Positions 8,176-17,548 are shown, counted from the first letter of the stretch. The stretch is 64,000 nt of DNA from CAVVEQ01 sp963804865 (GCA_963804865.1 CAWDSH010000001.1:124001-188000); one strand, 5' to 3'. Numbers and translations are program-made. Notes: generated from the sequence alone by a model not told the origin.

Positions 8176-9511
8176 AATTTGCCTGCATTGTGGAACGCAT
8201 CACAGCACCATATATTGCCTGCAATTTCTTGCCAACTTCCGGATTTTCCGTGTTGGTGGATTGCGCAACAATGGAATTCAATACCTGCAAGAATTCCGCT
8301 GTAAATTTATCTTGATTCTCATGAATCATCTTTTCAAGATCGGCATCATTTTCTGTTGCCAATAGACTTTCGAGTAATTCGACTTCTGGGGGGGGCGCAC
8401 TGGCCTTTTCTATTACATTTAAAACGGTTTGAATCTTGGAACTTCTTTCCAAATCTCCACGCTGACGAGAATCCTCCTGCGCAGTTTTTAGTACCTGCGC
8501 AAAAAATTCATTGACCCCTTCAAGATTCTCCTCTGCTGCTTTCTCAACATCCGGGCTCGCAAGGATTTTCTCCAGTAATTGCCGTGCTTTCACCAATTCT
8601 TCATCCAATTTTTTATCAATTGCCTGAGTTAGATCCAGGAGTTTTTGCCGCAGGGTGGATAATCTTTCCTTTTCATCATCTTTTGAGTTTTCAATTTTCT
8701 CAGTAAGCTGTTGGAAGAACACATAGTCCAATCCAGAGCGTGTATATCCCACAATGGTAGATAAACGGATATCAGTAGTGGCAGAAATAAGAAGTTCAAG
8801 CAATTTTTCCCGGGTTAATCCCCCTTTGCTGGCTTCTTGAAGTGTTTTGATTGCACCATCGATTTCTTCAGACTGTTCCTTCAATTTCTTGCCCAAGTCA
8901 GTATTTTCCACCAATGCTTTCTGGACTTCGGAAAGTGATTGAACAATTGATTTGTTCCCCTGTACGATTGCTGCTTCGGTATAACGTCCCAGGATCGCAA
9001 AAAATGCCTCATCAATATTGGCTTCTTCCTGATGGATCACTTCGACAAGATTTTCTTTAGTGGTGGTCATTAATCTCTGAAGCAAGTTGAGTTTCTTTTG
9101 TTGATCCGCTATCATTTCCTTGGTTATGCCATCTGCACCTAATATTGTTTCGAAAAGCGTTTGAAGTGTGAGCATCGATTTTGGCTGCAATAAATACGCT
9201 TTTCTTTTTTCATTTGGCAGTCCGTTGACAATTTGATTGATTAATGGCCCAATCATCTTTTCCTGTTCATTGACAGGTAAACCCAATTCACTTGGGAAAT
9301 ATGTTAAAAGCAATTCCTTCGAAGGATCGTGGTAAACAATCGGTGTAGCCAGGGGACCTTCATATCCGCAACTTCCGCAACGGGCGACATTGACAGATCC
9401 GCTTAATAATTTTTGTTTAGCCTGCGGATCCTTATTGATATCAAAAAGCTGCTCGACTTCAGCGACTAAAGGCATTCGGCAGCGCGGGCAATTTGTTTGA
9501 ATTTTTGGCAT
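8165..9511 (-). CDS. CpXC-domain protein with long helical C-terminus
   Basis: 448 residues. The N-terminus has two Cys pairs, CPRC near residue 8 and CGSC near residue 50, the layout of the CpXC zinc-binding domain. The remaining ~350 residues are highly charged and mostly helical, rich in K, E, L and Q (for example LGKKLKEQSEEIDGAIKTLQ), with likely coiled coils and no membrane span. The biochemical function of the family is unknown. Minus-strand TATAAT boxes at about 9530-9535 and 9552-9557 could drive it with a short leader. It lies downstream of the histidine kinase gene on the same strand, 79 bases away. Confidence 0.75.
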   Translation of the reverse strand: MPKIQTNCPRCRMPLVAEVEQLFDINKDPQAKQKLLSGSVNVARCGSCGYEGPLATPIVYHDPSKELLLTYFPSELGLPVNEQEKMIGPLINQIVNGLPNEKRKAYLLQPKSMLTLQTLFETILGADGITKEMIADQQKKLNLLQRLMTTTKENLVEVIHQEEANIDEAFFAILGRYTEAAIVQGNKSIVQSLSEVQKALVENTDLGKKLKEQSEEIDGAIKTLQEASKGGLTREKLLELLISATTDIRLSTIVGYTRSGLDYVFFQQLTEKIENSKDDEKERLSTLRQKLLDLTQAIDKKLDEELVKARQLLEKILASPDVEKAAEENLEGVNEFFAQVLKTAQEDSRQRGDLERSSKIQTVLNVIEKASAPPPEVELLESLLATENDADLEKMIHENQDKFTAEFLQVLNSIVAQSTNTENPEVGKKLQAIYGAVMRSTMQANLKK

Positions 9512-9590
9512 TATTCACTCTTAACCGAAGATTATATTTCCCGCCGATTATACCACCCGGAAATATTTACCCACCGGACCTGTATGGAGA

Positions 9591-11148
9591 TCATGATTGG
9601 GGCAATGAAAAACAGATCCGGGCACCTTTTTCAGCACCAGTGTCCACCCAGATTTTTCCGTCATGCGCTTCGACTATTGCACGTGCCAGAAATAAACCCA
9701 ATCCGGCACCCTTGGTTTTTTTTGCGACGTCACTGGCACGGTAAAATCGATCAAAGACGTGAGGAATATCTTCGGAAGCTATTCCGGGACCTTGATCACT
9801 CACACAAATTATTACATTATCCCGGGATTTTGAACCCTTTATTCGAATGGTACCTTTTGAAGCATACTTTAAAGCATTGGAAATTAAATTTGATATTACC
9901 TGTTTTAATCGTTCCTCATCAGCAAGCACAATTGGGAAATCATCAGGGAAATCGATCTCGAATTTATGCAGGTTTGTCTGTTTCTGGAATCTATCGGCGA
10001 GGCGTTTGACTAAATCTGGAAGGAATACATCTGATTTCTTGATCGCACCCCCACCGGATTGAAGACGGGTTGCATCCAGAAGATTTTCTATCAATTCGCT
10101 CAGGTGATCGGCTTCTTCCTCAATGACTTTCAAACTTTCATCGATCACTTTCTTCTCCCACCTTGCATCATCCCTCCTCAAGGTGCTCACATAGCCTTTG
10201 ATGAGGGTTACAGGAGTTTTTAATTCGTGGCTAATTATGGAAATGAATGTACTTTTCAGTTCTTCAGCCTGCCGAAAACGGGTGATATCTCGAACAGTGG
10301 CAATAATATTCAATAATTGCCCATTTTCGGACATAAGTGGTGCGTAGGTGATCCCCACAGGCAATGTTTGAGCTTCTTGACCAATCAAGATGTCACCTTC
10401 AACATACAGGGTGGCATGGGAGGTTAATGGCCACCCACCTGCGACCGCTTCTTCCAGGGTGGTTCCATTGTCGATTTTCTTCCATTTGATGATGAGATCA
10501 TGTGTTTTTCCGGGTAATGCTTTCACACTCGTAGGAGAACATTCTCGCGAAGGCATTATTTGCGAGCTTGATTGTGAGGTCAGGATTGATTATGAGAATG
10601 CCATCTGCAGCAGAATCCAGGAGTGCATCAGTCCGTATCTTTTCTCTGGTAACCTGCTCGTACAGTAATGCATTTTGAACCGCAATAGCTGCCTGATCGG
10701 CAAAACTACTCAGCAGCACCCGGTCGTTAGCTGAAAAGATATTTGGTGTACCACGGAAAATGAAAATTGCACCGACAACGCGTTGTTGTGTCACCAAAGG
10801 CAATCCGACACTGGTAAGCTGTCCCATGCTGGCGGCACCGATCAATTCGTTGATCCTGCGACCTATCTCTGGCAACTCGGAATTCGCCAGGGTATCAAGA
10901 TCTGAAGATTCTATGAGTGATTTTTCAATAAAACGCAAAAAGGAAGGTGCAAGTCCTTCTGATACCTGGACTTTCCATGTACCTTCCTCAGTTTTTAAGG
11001 CGATTAAACCAGCCCGTCCTGCAAGCATCTCTATCGCTATCGAGAGAATTTTCCCCAACAGACTCTCAAGATTGAGGTTTTGAGTTAGAGACCGGGCAAT
11101 CTCCAATAAATAGTCGCGTTGGCGAACGCGAAAATCAGGCAGCATCAT
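9591..11148 (-). CDS. GAF-PAS sensor histidine kinase, frameshifted
   Basis: Two frames together make one ~518-residue kinase. From the ATG at 11148 the first frame gives a GAF domain (residues about 15-175) and the start of a PAS domain (LLDSAADGILIINPD, NNAFARMFSYE). The match then moves by one base near 10525-10530 into the second frame: KALPGKTHDLIIKW, RDITRFR, the H-box ISHELKTPVTLIKGY, N-box NLISNALKYA, G1 DQGPGIA and G2 GAGLGLFLARAI. There is no membrane span, so it is likely a cytosolic redox, ligand or light sensor. No response regulator lies beside it. The start overlaps the aminotransferase stop (ATGA). The break may be sequence error. Confidence 0.85.
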
Positions 11149-12515
11149 TCATAATCATGTTTTGCAGGAATTGGTGCCACCTGTTCGATAATTGGATAAA
11201 CGCCATTTTCTGCCAGGTTGATGGCATCCTCGAAAATCTCCAAACCTTCTTCAAGCTCTGAACGGGTTGTACTTAAAGGTGGTGAAATTCTAATCACGCT
11301 TTTACCACAACCGAGGGTTAATAAACCACGTTCGTAACAAAGGTCAACAATTTTATCCCTCAATCCTCCTGCGTGCTCGCGAGTCTCATAATCTTTGACA
11401 AATTCAACACCAATCATGAGGCCTTTACCACGCACACAACCGATGGAAGGATGACGATCTGCGATCCCTGTCAGTAATTCAAGAGCATAAGCGCCATTAG
11501 TTTCTGCATTGCTCATATATTCTTCTTCAATCAATTCCAGTGTTGCCAAAGCAGCTGCGCATGCAATGGGATTACCCCCGTAAGTGTTGCCGTGAGATCC
11601 TTTAGGCCAGGTAACAACTTTCTTTTTTGCTACCATTGCTCCCAGAGGAACCCCGGAGGCAATACCTTTTGCGATTGTGATGATATCCGGTTCAGCTCCC
11701 ATGTGCTCGATCGCCCACCATTTTCCTGTTCGACCTACACCGCATTGCACTTCGTCAGCGATTAATAGTATCCCGTGGTTATCACACAATTTTCGCAAGG
11801 CAGGGAAGAAATCGGGGGGAGGGATAATATAGCCACCTTCTCCCTGAATAGGCTCTATTAATATTCCAGCAACATCTTCAGGGGGGAGTATCCGGCCAAA
11901 AATTTCCTCTTCAATATATCGGATGACTGTCTGTCCACAATCCTCACCTGGCTTACCATTCAAAATTGGCCGATAGGGATCTGGATAGGGAACATGTACA
12001 ACACCATTCATCAATGGGAAGAAACCACGATGGTAATTGGCTTTACTGGCGGTAAATGAAACTGCACCCATGGTTCGGCCATGGAAACCACCGAAGAAGC
12101 CAATGAATTGGCTCCGACCAGTGGAATAGCGTGCCAGTTTAATAGCCGCTTCAACGCTTTCGGTACCAGAATTTGTCATAAATGACACTGCTGGATCATC
12201 GAAAGGAGAGATCCGATCCAAATATTCAGCTAGTTCTACCCAAATGGGATGGTAATAATCCGATGAAATATGAATGAATTTCTCGGCTTGCTCTTGAATT
12301 GCTTTGACCACTTTCGGGTGGCTGTGACCGGTTGATACAACTGCTATGCCAGCCGAAAAATCCAAAAAACGATTTCCATCAACATCCCATACTTCAGTCC
12401 CTTTCCCGTGATCCATCACAAAGGGATAACCGCGTGGGTAAGATGGGGAAATAACAGCATGATCACGCGCGATGATTCTTCTAGCCTTAGGCCCAGGTAA
12501 TTTCAACGGTTCCAT
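11145..12515 (-). CDS. Class III (acetylornithine/GABA-type) aminotransferase
   Basis: 456 residues, the normal length for class III PLP aminotransferases. DVDGNRFLDFSAGIAV, NSGTESVEAAIKLAR, GFHGRTMGAVSFTASK, LIADEVQCGVGRTGK and the PLP-lysine block IITIAKGIASGVPLG are all present. These enzymes move an omega-amino group from GABA, ornithine or a related amine to 2-oxoglutarate; the sequence alone does not give the substrate. AAGGAGG lies 7 bases before the ATG. The histidine kinase gene overlaps its stop by ATGA, so the two are translationally coupled. Confidence 0.9.
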   Translation of the reverse strand: MEPLKLPGPKARRIIARDHAVISPSYPRGYPFVMDHGKGTEVWDVDGNRFLDFSAGIAVVSTGHSHPKVVKAIQEQAEKFIHISSDYYHPIWVELAEYLDRISPFDDPAVSFMTNSGTESVEAAIKLARYSTGRSQFIGFFGGFHGRTMGAVSFTASKANYHRGFFPLMNGVVHVPYPDPYRPILNGKPGEDCGQTVIRYIEEEIFGRILPPEDVAGILIEPIQGEGGYIIPPPDFFPALRKLCDNHGILLIADEVQCGVGRTGKWWAIEHMGAEPDIITIAKGIASGVPLGAMVAKKKVVTWPKGSHGNTYGGNPIACAAALATLELIEEEYMSNAETNGAYALELLTGIADRHPSIGCVRGKGLMIGVEFVKDYETREHAGGLRDKIVDLCYERGLLTLGCGKSVIRISPPLSTTRSELEEGLEIFEDAINLAENGVYPIIEQVAPIPAKHDYE

Positions 12516-12627
12516 AGGATTGCCTCCTTATTTGGTTGATATGAAGGTCCAGACGGATGATTTTGGGATTCCCCGAGAAGCTTTCTTATTCAAGAAGGCT
12601 ACTCACCATCAAAGATCAGGTTTTTTA

Positions 12628-12633
12628 ATTATA
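12628..12633 (-). promoter_or_regulatory. -10 box upstream of the aminotransferase operon
   Basis: On the minus strand a perfect TATAAT is preceded by TG. The nearest -35-like TTGTCA is 24 bases away, too far. The expected leader is about 105 bases. The rest of the 175-base gap between the two leftward genes shows no clear element. Confidence 0.35.
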
Positions 12634-12690
12634 CACCACCAAATATGGGGAATGAATTGACAAAAAGACTAATTTGGCTGGATATGCTGC

Positions 12691-13650
12691 TTAATTTGGG
12701 CTTGTATGAGCAAGAGCAAGCGCGCCAATGAGTCCGGCATTGTCACCCAATTGAGCAGGAACAATCTTAAGATCTCTTAAATATTCTTCTGAAATCACGG
12801 ATCGTTCTAGTGAGAGTCGAAGCGGATCAATGATCAATGAACCACTCCGTGAAACACCACCGCCCAAAACCACAATGCTGGGGTTAAAGGTGTGGAGTAA
12901 ATTCGCCAATCCGATGCCGAGATAATCCCCTGCTCTTGCCAACGCCTCCTTCGCAAGCTTGTCACCGGATTGGGCAGCTAATGAAATATCATAAGCAGAA
13001 GGGTTATCAATTTGAGCAAGGTTAGAATGGACTCCCTTGTCGATTTGTTGGCTTACATATGAAGCTATTGCTGTTCCTGAAGCGAAAGCTTCAAGATGCC
13101 CGGGATGCCCACATCCACATGGTGGGCCATTGGGATCAATGGTTAAATGACCCAACTCAGCTGCCAGACCATTAGAACCTAGCAGCAAATTGTCATTGAT
13201 GATCACGCCTCCGCCTATCCCCGTACTGATGGTCAGGTAAAGAACATTGTGATGCCCCCTGGCAGAACCATAACGCCACTCACCCAAAGCAGCCAGATTG
13301 GCATCATTTCCTAAAAGGATTGGGATATCGAACGCATCACCCAGTTTTTGCCGCAATGGGAAATTATTCCATCCAGGAATATTTGGCGCTGTGATCACGA
13401 TACCGGTGCGTGGATTCAAATAGCCTGGGGCAGCAACACCCAGAGCGCGCACATGAGAGCTTTTTGGCCACAACTCTTTTATTAAATCGATCAACCTTTC
13501 CAGTGGCGATCCTTTTTTACCCACGGTCTTAATTCTCTGAATTGCTTCAGGTTCAATGCCTTCATCCGGATACACACCTACTCGAATATGTGTCCCACCT
13601 ATATCGACCGCAATATAAAGGTCTCTTTCCTTATTTTTTTCCTCTTTCAT
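12691..13650 (-). CDS. ROK-family glucokinase-like sugar kinase
   Basis: 319 residues. DIGGTHIRVGV near residue 15 is the ATP phosphate-binding loop. NDANLAALGEW carries the catalytic Asp, ISTGIGGGVI the second phosphate loop, and ELGHLTIDPNGPPCGCGHPGHLE the ROK signature with its Cys-rich zinc site and the sugar-binding His/Glu. There is no helix-turn-helix domain, so it is a kinase and not a ROK repressor. It likely phosphorylates glucose to feed glycolysis, which fits the gap-pgk genes transcribed divergently beside it. The start codon lies 7 bases from a -10 box. Confidence 0.92.
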   Translation of the reverse strand: MKEEKNKERDLYIAVDIGGTHIRVGVYPDEGIEPEAIQRIKTVGKKGSPLERLIDLIKELWPKSSHVRALGVAAPGYLNPRTGIVITAPNIPGWNNFPLRQKLGDAFDIPILLGNDANLAALGEWRYGSARGHHNVLYLTISTGIGGGVIINDNLLLGSNGLAAELGHLTIDPNGPPCGCGHPGHLEAFASGTAIASYVSQQIDKGVHSNLAQIDNPSAYDISLAAQSGDKLAKEALARAGDYLGIGLANLLHTFNPSIVVLGGGVSRSGSLIIDPLRLSLERSVISEEYLRDLKIVPAQLGDNAGLIGALALAHTSPN

Positions 13651-13657
13651 GAAAATG

Positions 13658-13686
13658 AGTATAGCTTAGAACTCTTCAGGAATCAA
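13658..13686 (-). promoter_or_regulatory. Promoter of the ROK kinase gene, near-leaderless
   Basis: On the minus strand -35 TTGATT (13681-13686), a 17-base spacer and -10 TATACT (13658-13663) are followed by 7 bases and the ATG at 13650. No Shine-Dalgarno sequence fits between them. Confidence 0.6.
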
Positions 13687-13712
13687 TTAATTTGATTTTT
13701 AATTGTCTTTCG

Positions 13713-13741
13713 TTGACGCTTGAAATAAACACTGCTATGAT
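13713..13741 (+). promoter_or_regulatory. Promoter of the yvcK-like gene, near-leaderless
   Basis: TTGACG (13713-13718), a 17-base spacer and TATGAT (13736-13741) lie 9 bases before the ATG at 13751. The expected start is within 1-3 bases of the start codon. Confidence 0.65.
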
Positions 13742-13750
13742 TGATACGAC

Positions 13751-15115
13751 ATGCTACCAAAGAAGTTGAATTGGTTTGAGCGGATTGGCAGATTCATTTC
13801 TCGCGAGATCCGCTGGCTTATCCCGGGGATTGGTATCAAGAGATGGGTGCTGATGGTTCTCATTGGTACTTCCCTTCTCGGAATTGGATTCGCGGTGCTC
13901 GTGTTGGATGTTTATCGAACTGCACCAGAAACCTGGTGGCTTCCCATCCTCTCATTTCTCTCTTTGCGGTTTATAGATAGAACATTACGCGCTCTCATTT
14001 TTGGGTTATTAGGGGTAGCTTTTGTAATTTGGGGAATGGCTGGACTGAACCGTGCATTATTAAAACCGTTTGTTAAACCTGGTCAACCAGTCGTTGATAC
14101 GATTTCGAGTTATCGAAAACGTGAAAAAGGTCCACATATTGTGGCAATTGGGGGAGGGAATGGACTTTCAGCATTATTACGGGGATTGAAAAACCAAACC
14201 AGCAATTTAACCGCTATTGTAACGGTTGCAGATGACGGTGGGTCTTCGGGGGAGATACGAAAAAGTACAGGGCTCCTACCCCCAGGCGATATTCGAAATT
14301 GCCTGACGGCTTTATCAGATGATGAGGCGTTGCTTTCCCAGATTTTCCAATACCGGTTTGGTGGCACCATGGGGTTGAATGGCCATACCTTGGGTAACCT
14401 GTTCATTACTGGTCTGACAGACATTACGGGGAGTTTTGAGGAAGCTGTAGCTGAATCCGGCAGAGTACTGGCTGTCCGGGGTAGGGTATTACCATCGACA
14501 TTACATGATGTAAGGCTTGCAGCGGATATCACACTTCCTAAAAATGAAACCGAAATTCAGGTTAAAGGGGAAAGCCAAATCCCAAAAATGGATGGTCAAA
14601 TTCAACGTGTTTGGTTAGAACCCAATGACCCTGCAGCATATCCGCCTTCAGTGCAAGCGATCCTTTCGGCAGACTTAATTATTATTGGGCCAGGCAGTCT
14701 CTATACAAGTATTCTCCCCAATTTACTAGTGCCAGATATTACCGAGGCAATTAAGGCCAGTCGTGCAATAAAGTTTTATATCTGTAATGTAGCAACGCAA
14801 CCCGGAGAGACGGATGGCTATTCTTGTGGAAAGCATATTCGAGCCATAGAAAAACACCTGGACCATAGTTTGATCGATTTAATGGTCTGTAATAACAGGT
14901 ATGAAGGGGAGCTGTCTAAAGGTGTGGATTGGGTTAAACCTGAAATTGATCTGGAACAGGAATATGCAATCTATCAGACAGATCTTTTGGATGTGGAAAA
15001 TCCATGGAGGCATGATTCAAATAAACTTGCCGATACAATCCTGGATCTTTACATGGAAAAAACCGGGCCATTAATCGCGAAAGAGGAAATTCAGCATGCT
15101 GAAATAAAGCCATGA
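13751..15115 (+). CDS. yvcK: YvcK/CofD-like gluconeogenesis factor with membrane anchor
   Basis: 454 residues. The first ~115 residues contain two hydrophobic helices (near 33-55 and 70-100), an extension that Bacillus YvcK lacks. The core begins at HIVAIGGGNGLSALLRGL and continues with VTVADDGGSSGEIRK, LLPPGDIRNCLTALS, LNGHTLGNLF and IIGPGSLYTSILPNLLVP, all typical of the UDP-sugar-binding YvcK/CofD fold. In Bacillus the protein is needed for growth on gluconeogenic carbon sources and influences cell-wall synthesis. It is followed 43 bases later by gap, which suits a role at the glycolysis/gluconeogenesis node. It is probably expressed from a near-leaderless promoter. Confidence 0.9.
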   Translation: MLPKKLNWFERIGRFISREIRWLIPGIGIKRWVLMVLIGTSLLGIGFAVLVLDVYRTAPETWWLPILSFLSLRFIDRTLRALIFGLLGVAFVIWGMAGLNRALLKPFVKPGQPVVDTISSYRKREKGPHIVAIGGGNGLSALLRGLKNQTSNLTAIVTVADDGGSSGEIRKSTGLLPPGDIRNCLTALSDDEALLSQIFQYRFGGTMGLNGHTLGNLFITGLTDITGSFEEAVAESGRVLAVRGRVLPSTLHDVRLAADITLPKNETEIQVKGESQIPKMDGQIQRVWLEPNDPAAYPPSVQAILSADLIIIGPGSLYTSILPNLLVPDITEAIKASRAIKFYICNVATQPGETDGYSCGKHIRAIEKHLDHSLIDLMVCNNRYEGELSKGVDWVKPEIDLEQEYAIYQTDLLDVENPWRHDSNKLADTILDLYMEKTGPLIAKEEIQHAEIKP

Positions 15116-15126
15116 ATCATTCATGG
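15110..15126. promoter_or_regulatory. Perfect 17-base palindrome before gap, possible operator
   Basis: CCATGAATCATTCATGG has 8-base arms around a single C and includes the yvcK stop codon. An AT-rich stretch (TAAAATTTTATAAATTTT) that could hold a -10 box follows directly, and the gap start is 33 bases on. The symmetry suits a dimeric repressor; no known consensus is matched. Confidence 0.4.
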
Positions 15127-15158
15127 TAAAATTTTATAAATTTTCTGGAGGATTAATA

Positions 15159-16214
15159 ATGGGAAAAGTAAAAGTTGGTATCAATGGGTTCGGCCGGATT
15201 GGACGCCTGGTCTTTAAAACTATAACCGAGCGGTATCCCAATGAACTCGAGGTGGTTGCGGTCAACGATCTGTTTGATGCAAAACAGAATGCGCAGCTCC
15301 TCAAGTACGATTCAACATACGGGATTTGGTCAAAGAGCGTGGAAGTGATCGAGAATGATATTGTTGTCGACGGGAAACACGTCAAAGTCTTTGCAGAAAA
15401 AGATCCTGCAGCTCTAAAATGGTCAGCTCTCGGTGTTGACATCGTTATTGAATCCACGGGTGTTTTCACCGATGCAATTGGTGACCCCGCCAAAGGTAAA
15501 GCTGGTGCCAATGTCCATATCAATCAAGGCGGCGCCAAGAAAGTCATCATTTCAGCCCCTGCGAAGAACGAGGATATCACCATCGTTCTCGGTGTGAATG
15601 AAGCTATGTATGATCCTGCCAAGCATCATGTGCTTTCGAACGCTTCCTGCACAACAAACTGCCTGGCTCCTGCCGCGAAAGTTGTTCATGATAAATTCAA
15701 GATCTTGAACGCGGTCATGTGCACCATCCATTCTTATACCAATGATCAGGTTATTCTGGACCAGGGACATAAAAAAGAGATGCGCCGCTCGCGTTCGGCA
15801 GGGTTGAATATCATCCCTACTACCACCGGTGCCGCAAAAGCAGTGGCTCTTGTGATCCCGGATCTCAAGGGGAAGTTCGATGGCTATTCGATGCGCGTGC
15901 CCACCCCGACTGTCTCGGTTGTTGATTTCACGGCAAATGTTGAAAAATCAACCACAAAAGAAGAATTGAACGCCACCTTTATTGAAGCATCCCAGGGAGC
16001 ACTTAAAGGAATTCTGGGTGTCACGAAAGGTGAATACAACGATCCCCTCGTTTCGACAGATTTCAAGATGGATTCACGTTCATGCATTGTAGACTTACCC
16101 AATAGTATGGTCATGGGCGGCAATCTTGTAAAAGTGGTTGCCTGGTACGATAATGAATGGGGTTACAGTTGCCGTACCGCTGATCTGGCAGCTTTATTGG
16201 CCAAAAAACTGTAA
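15159..16214 (+). CDS. gap: Glyceraldehyde-3-phosphate dehydrogenase
   Basis: 351 residues. VGINGFGRIGRLVFK is the NAD-binding Rossmann start, ASCTTNCLAP carries the catalytic Cys, and WYDNEWGYSCR near the C-terminus binds the nicotinamide side. It oxidises glyceraldehyde-3-phosphate to 1,3-bisphosphoglycerate in the cytosol. The open frame begins at 15123, but the ATG at 15159 starts the family N-terminus and has TGGAGG 8 bases upstream. pgk follows after a 95-base gap with a strong stem-loop. Codon use is smoother than in neighbours, as expected for a highly expressed gene. Confidence 0.97.
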   Translation: MGKVKVGINGFGRIGRLVFKTITERYPNELEVVAVNDLFDAKQNAQLLKYDSTYGIWSKSVEVIENDIVVDGKHVKVFAEKDPAALKWSALGVDIVIESTGVFTDAIGDPAKGKAGANVHINQGGAKKVIISAPAKNEDITIVLGVNEAMYDPAKHHVLSNASCTTNCLAPAAKVVHDKFKILNAVMCTIHSYTNDQVILDQGHKKEMRRSRSAGLNIIPTTTGAAKAVALVIPDLKGKFDGYSMRVPTPTVSVVDFTANVEKSTTKEELNATFIEASQGALKGILGVTKGEYNDPLVSTDFKMDSRSCIVDLPNSMVMGGNLVKVVAWYDNEWGYSCRTADLAALLAKKL

Positions 16215-16235
16215 TTTTTCCAGCATGGAATTAAT

Positions 16236-16278
16236 GATGCGTAATCTGGAAGTCGCTTAAGCTGACAGGTTGCGCATC
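16236..16278 (+). promoter_or_regulatory. Long stem-loop between gap and pgk
   Basis: GATGCGTAATCTG (16236-16248) pairs along all 13 bases with CAGGTTGCGCATC (16266-16278), counting two G-U pairs, around a 17-base loop. The tail TCTTTATTCTG is a poor terminator run, so it is more likely an RNA-processing or stability element, or a weak attenuator between the two genes. Confidence 0.55.
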
Positions 16279-16309
16279 TCTTTATTCTGATACTTAGATG
16301 GAGGATGAC

Positions 16310-17485
16310 ATGTTCAATAAGAAAACCGTGAGGGATATCGATGTACATGGCAAGAAAGTACTTGTACGTGTAGATTTTAATGTGCCATTAAAGGAAGGCG
16401 TCATTTCGGATGATACCCGTGTCAAAGCCGCACTTCCCACCATCCAATATTTATTGGATCAAGGTGCTGCAGTCATTCTCTGCTCGCACCTGGGACGACC
16501 AAAAGGTGGACCGGACATGGCATTTACTTTAAAGCCTGTGGCAGAACATCTTGGAAAGCTATTGGGGAAACCGGTTTTATTCGCGGAAGATTGTGTGGGT
16601 CCCAAGGCAGAAGCTGCCGCAAAAGACCTGAAATTTGGTGAAGTCCTTGTTCTTGAGAATACACGATTCCATCCTGAAGAAGAAAAAAACGACCTGGATT
16701 TAGCCAAGCAAATGGCGTCCCTGGCAGAAGTATATGTCAATGATGCATTTGGTACAGCCCACCGAGCCCATTCATCCACTGAAGGTGTGGCGCAGTTTCT
16801 TCCGGGTGTTGCTGGTTTCTTGATGGAGAAAGAGATCAAATATCTGGGTGAAGCCATCGCTTCACCCAAACATCCTTTTGTTGCCATCCTTGGCGGAGCC
16901 AAAATCTCCGATAAGATCGGAGTAATTAAGAATCTGCTTACAAAAGCAGATACGATACTCATTGGTGGTGGCATGGCCAATACCTTTTTCAAAGCCCAGG
17001 GATATCAAATGGCAGATTCCCTGGTTGAGGATGAAGCACTGGATACCGCCCGTGAATTGTTGAAAACCGGCAGCGTAAAGTTGCGACTACCGGTGGATTT
17101 GGCGATTGGTGATAAATTTGATGCCGAAGCTCAAAAGAAGATAATCCAAATTGGAGCGGTTCCGGAAGGCTGGCGCGCACTCGATATCGGTCCAGAGACG
17201 ATCGAGGCTTATAAAAAAGTAATCCTCGATGCTGGAACGGTTGTCTGGAATGGTCCCATGGGCGTTTTTGAGTTTCCGAAATTTGCTGAAGGGACTTTTG
17301 CGATCGCGAAAGCTGTCGCTGAGAGTGGAGCAGTCAGCATCATTGGCGGAGGAGAATCGGTTGCTGCTGTGCAGAAATCGGGTGTGGCTGAGAAAATCAC
17401 CCACATTTCCACTGGCGGAGGAGCGTCACTCGAAATGCTCGAAGGATTAACATTGCCAGGATTGGCAGCGTTGCAGGATAAATAA
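16310..17485 (+). CDS. pgk: Phosphoglycerate kinase
   Basis: 391 residues, the usual bacterial length. VLVRVDFNVPL is the N-terminal signature, SHLGRPKG binds 3-phosphoglycerate, and GGAKISDKIGVI plus the C-terminal GGGESVAAV and STGGGASLEML bind ATP. It converts 1,3-bisphosphoglycerate and ADP to 3-phosphoglycerate and ATP. An in-frame ATG at 16298 exists, but GGAGG at 16300-16304 is 5 bases from the ATG at 16310, which is chosen. It is probably transcribed with gap and ends at a strong terminator. Confidence 0.97.
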   Translation: MFNKKTVRDIDVHGKKVLVRVDFNVPLKEGVISDDTRVKAALPTIQYLLDQGAAVILCSHLGRPKGGPDMAFTLKPVAEHLGKLLGKPVLFAEDCVGPKAEAAAKDLKFGEVLVLENTRFHPEEEKNDLDLAKQMASLAEVYVNDAFGTAHRAHSSTEGVAQFLPGVAGFLMEKEIKYLGEAIASPKHPFVAILGGAKISDKIGVIKNLLTKADTILIGGGMANTFFKAQGYQMADSLVEDEALDTARELLKTGSVKLRLPVDLAIGDKFDAEAQKKIIQIGAVPEGWRALDIGPETIEAYKKVILDAGTVVWNGPMGVFEFPKFAEGTFAIAKAVAESGAVSIIGGGESVAAVQKSGVAEKITHISTGGGASLEMLEGLTLPGLAALQDK

Positions 17486-17504
17486 AACGATAATAACCAA
17501 CATT

Positions 17505-17546
17505 ACGCCTCTTTGGTAGAAAATCCAAAGGGGCGTTGTTTTTTTA
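17505..17546 (+). terminator. Rho-independent terminator after pgk
   Basis: ACGCCTCTTTGG pairs with CCAAAGGGGCGT (12 bp with one G-U pair) around a short loop, followed by an uninterrupted T run. Confidence 0.92.
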
Positions 17547-17548
17547 TC

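Noticed and set aside
9497..10009. 170-codon open frame on the plus strand over the histidine kinase 3' end
   Set aside because: It opposes the kinase ATPase domain and shows no recognisable protein features.
12516..12690. A small gene in the gap between the aminotransferase and ROK genes
   Set aside because: The 62-codon plus-strand frame here runs antisense into the aminotransferase start and leader, with no ribosome site or recognisable sequence.
14110..14532. 140-codon open frame opposite the yvcK-like gene
   Set aside because: It lies wholly inside a strongly conserved gene in antisense, has low-complexity Ser/Pro text and no ribosome site.
16459..16992. 177-codon open frame antisense to pgk
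   Set aside because: Composition follows the reverse of conserved PGK codons; no family features and no start signal.
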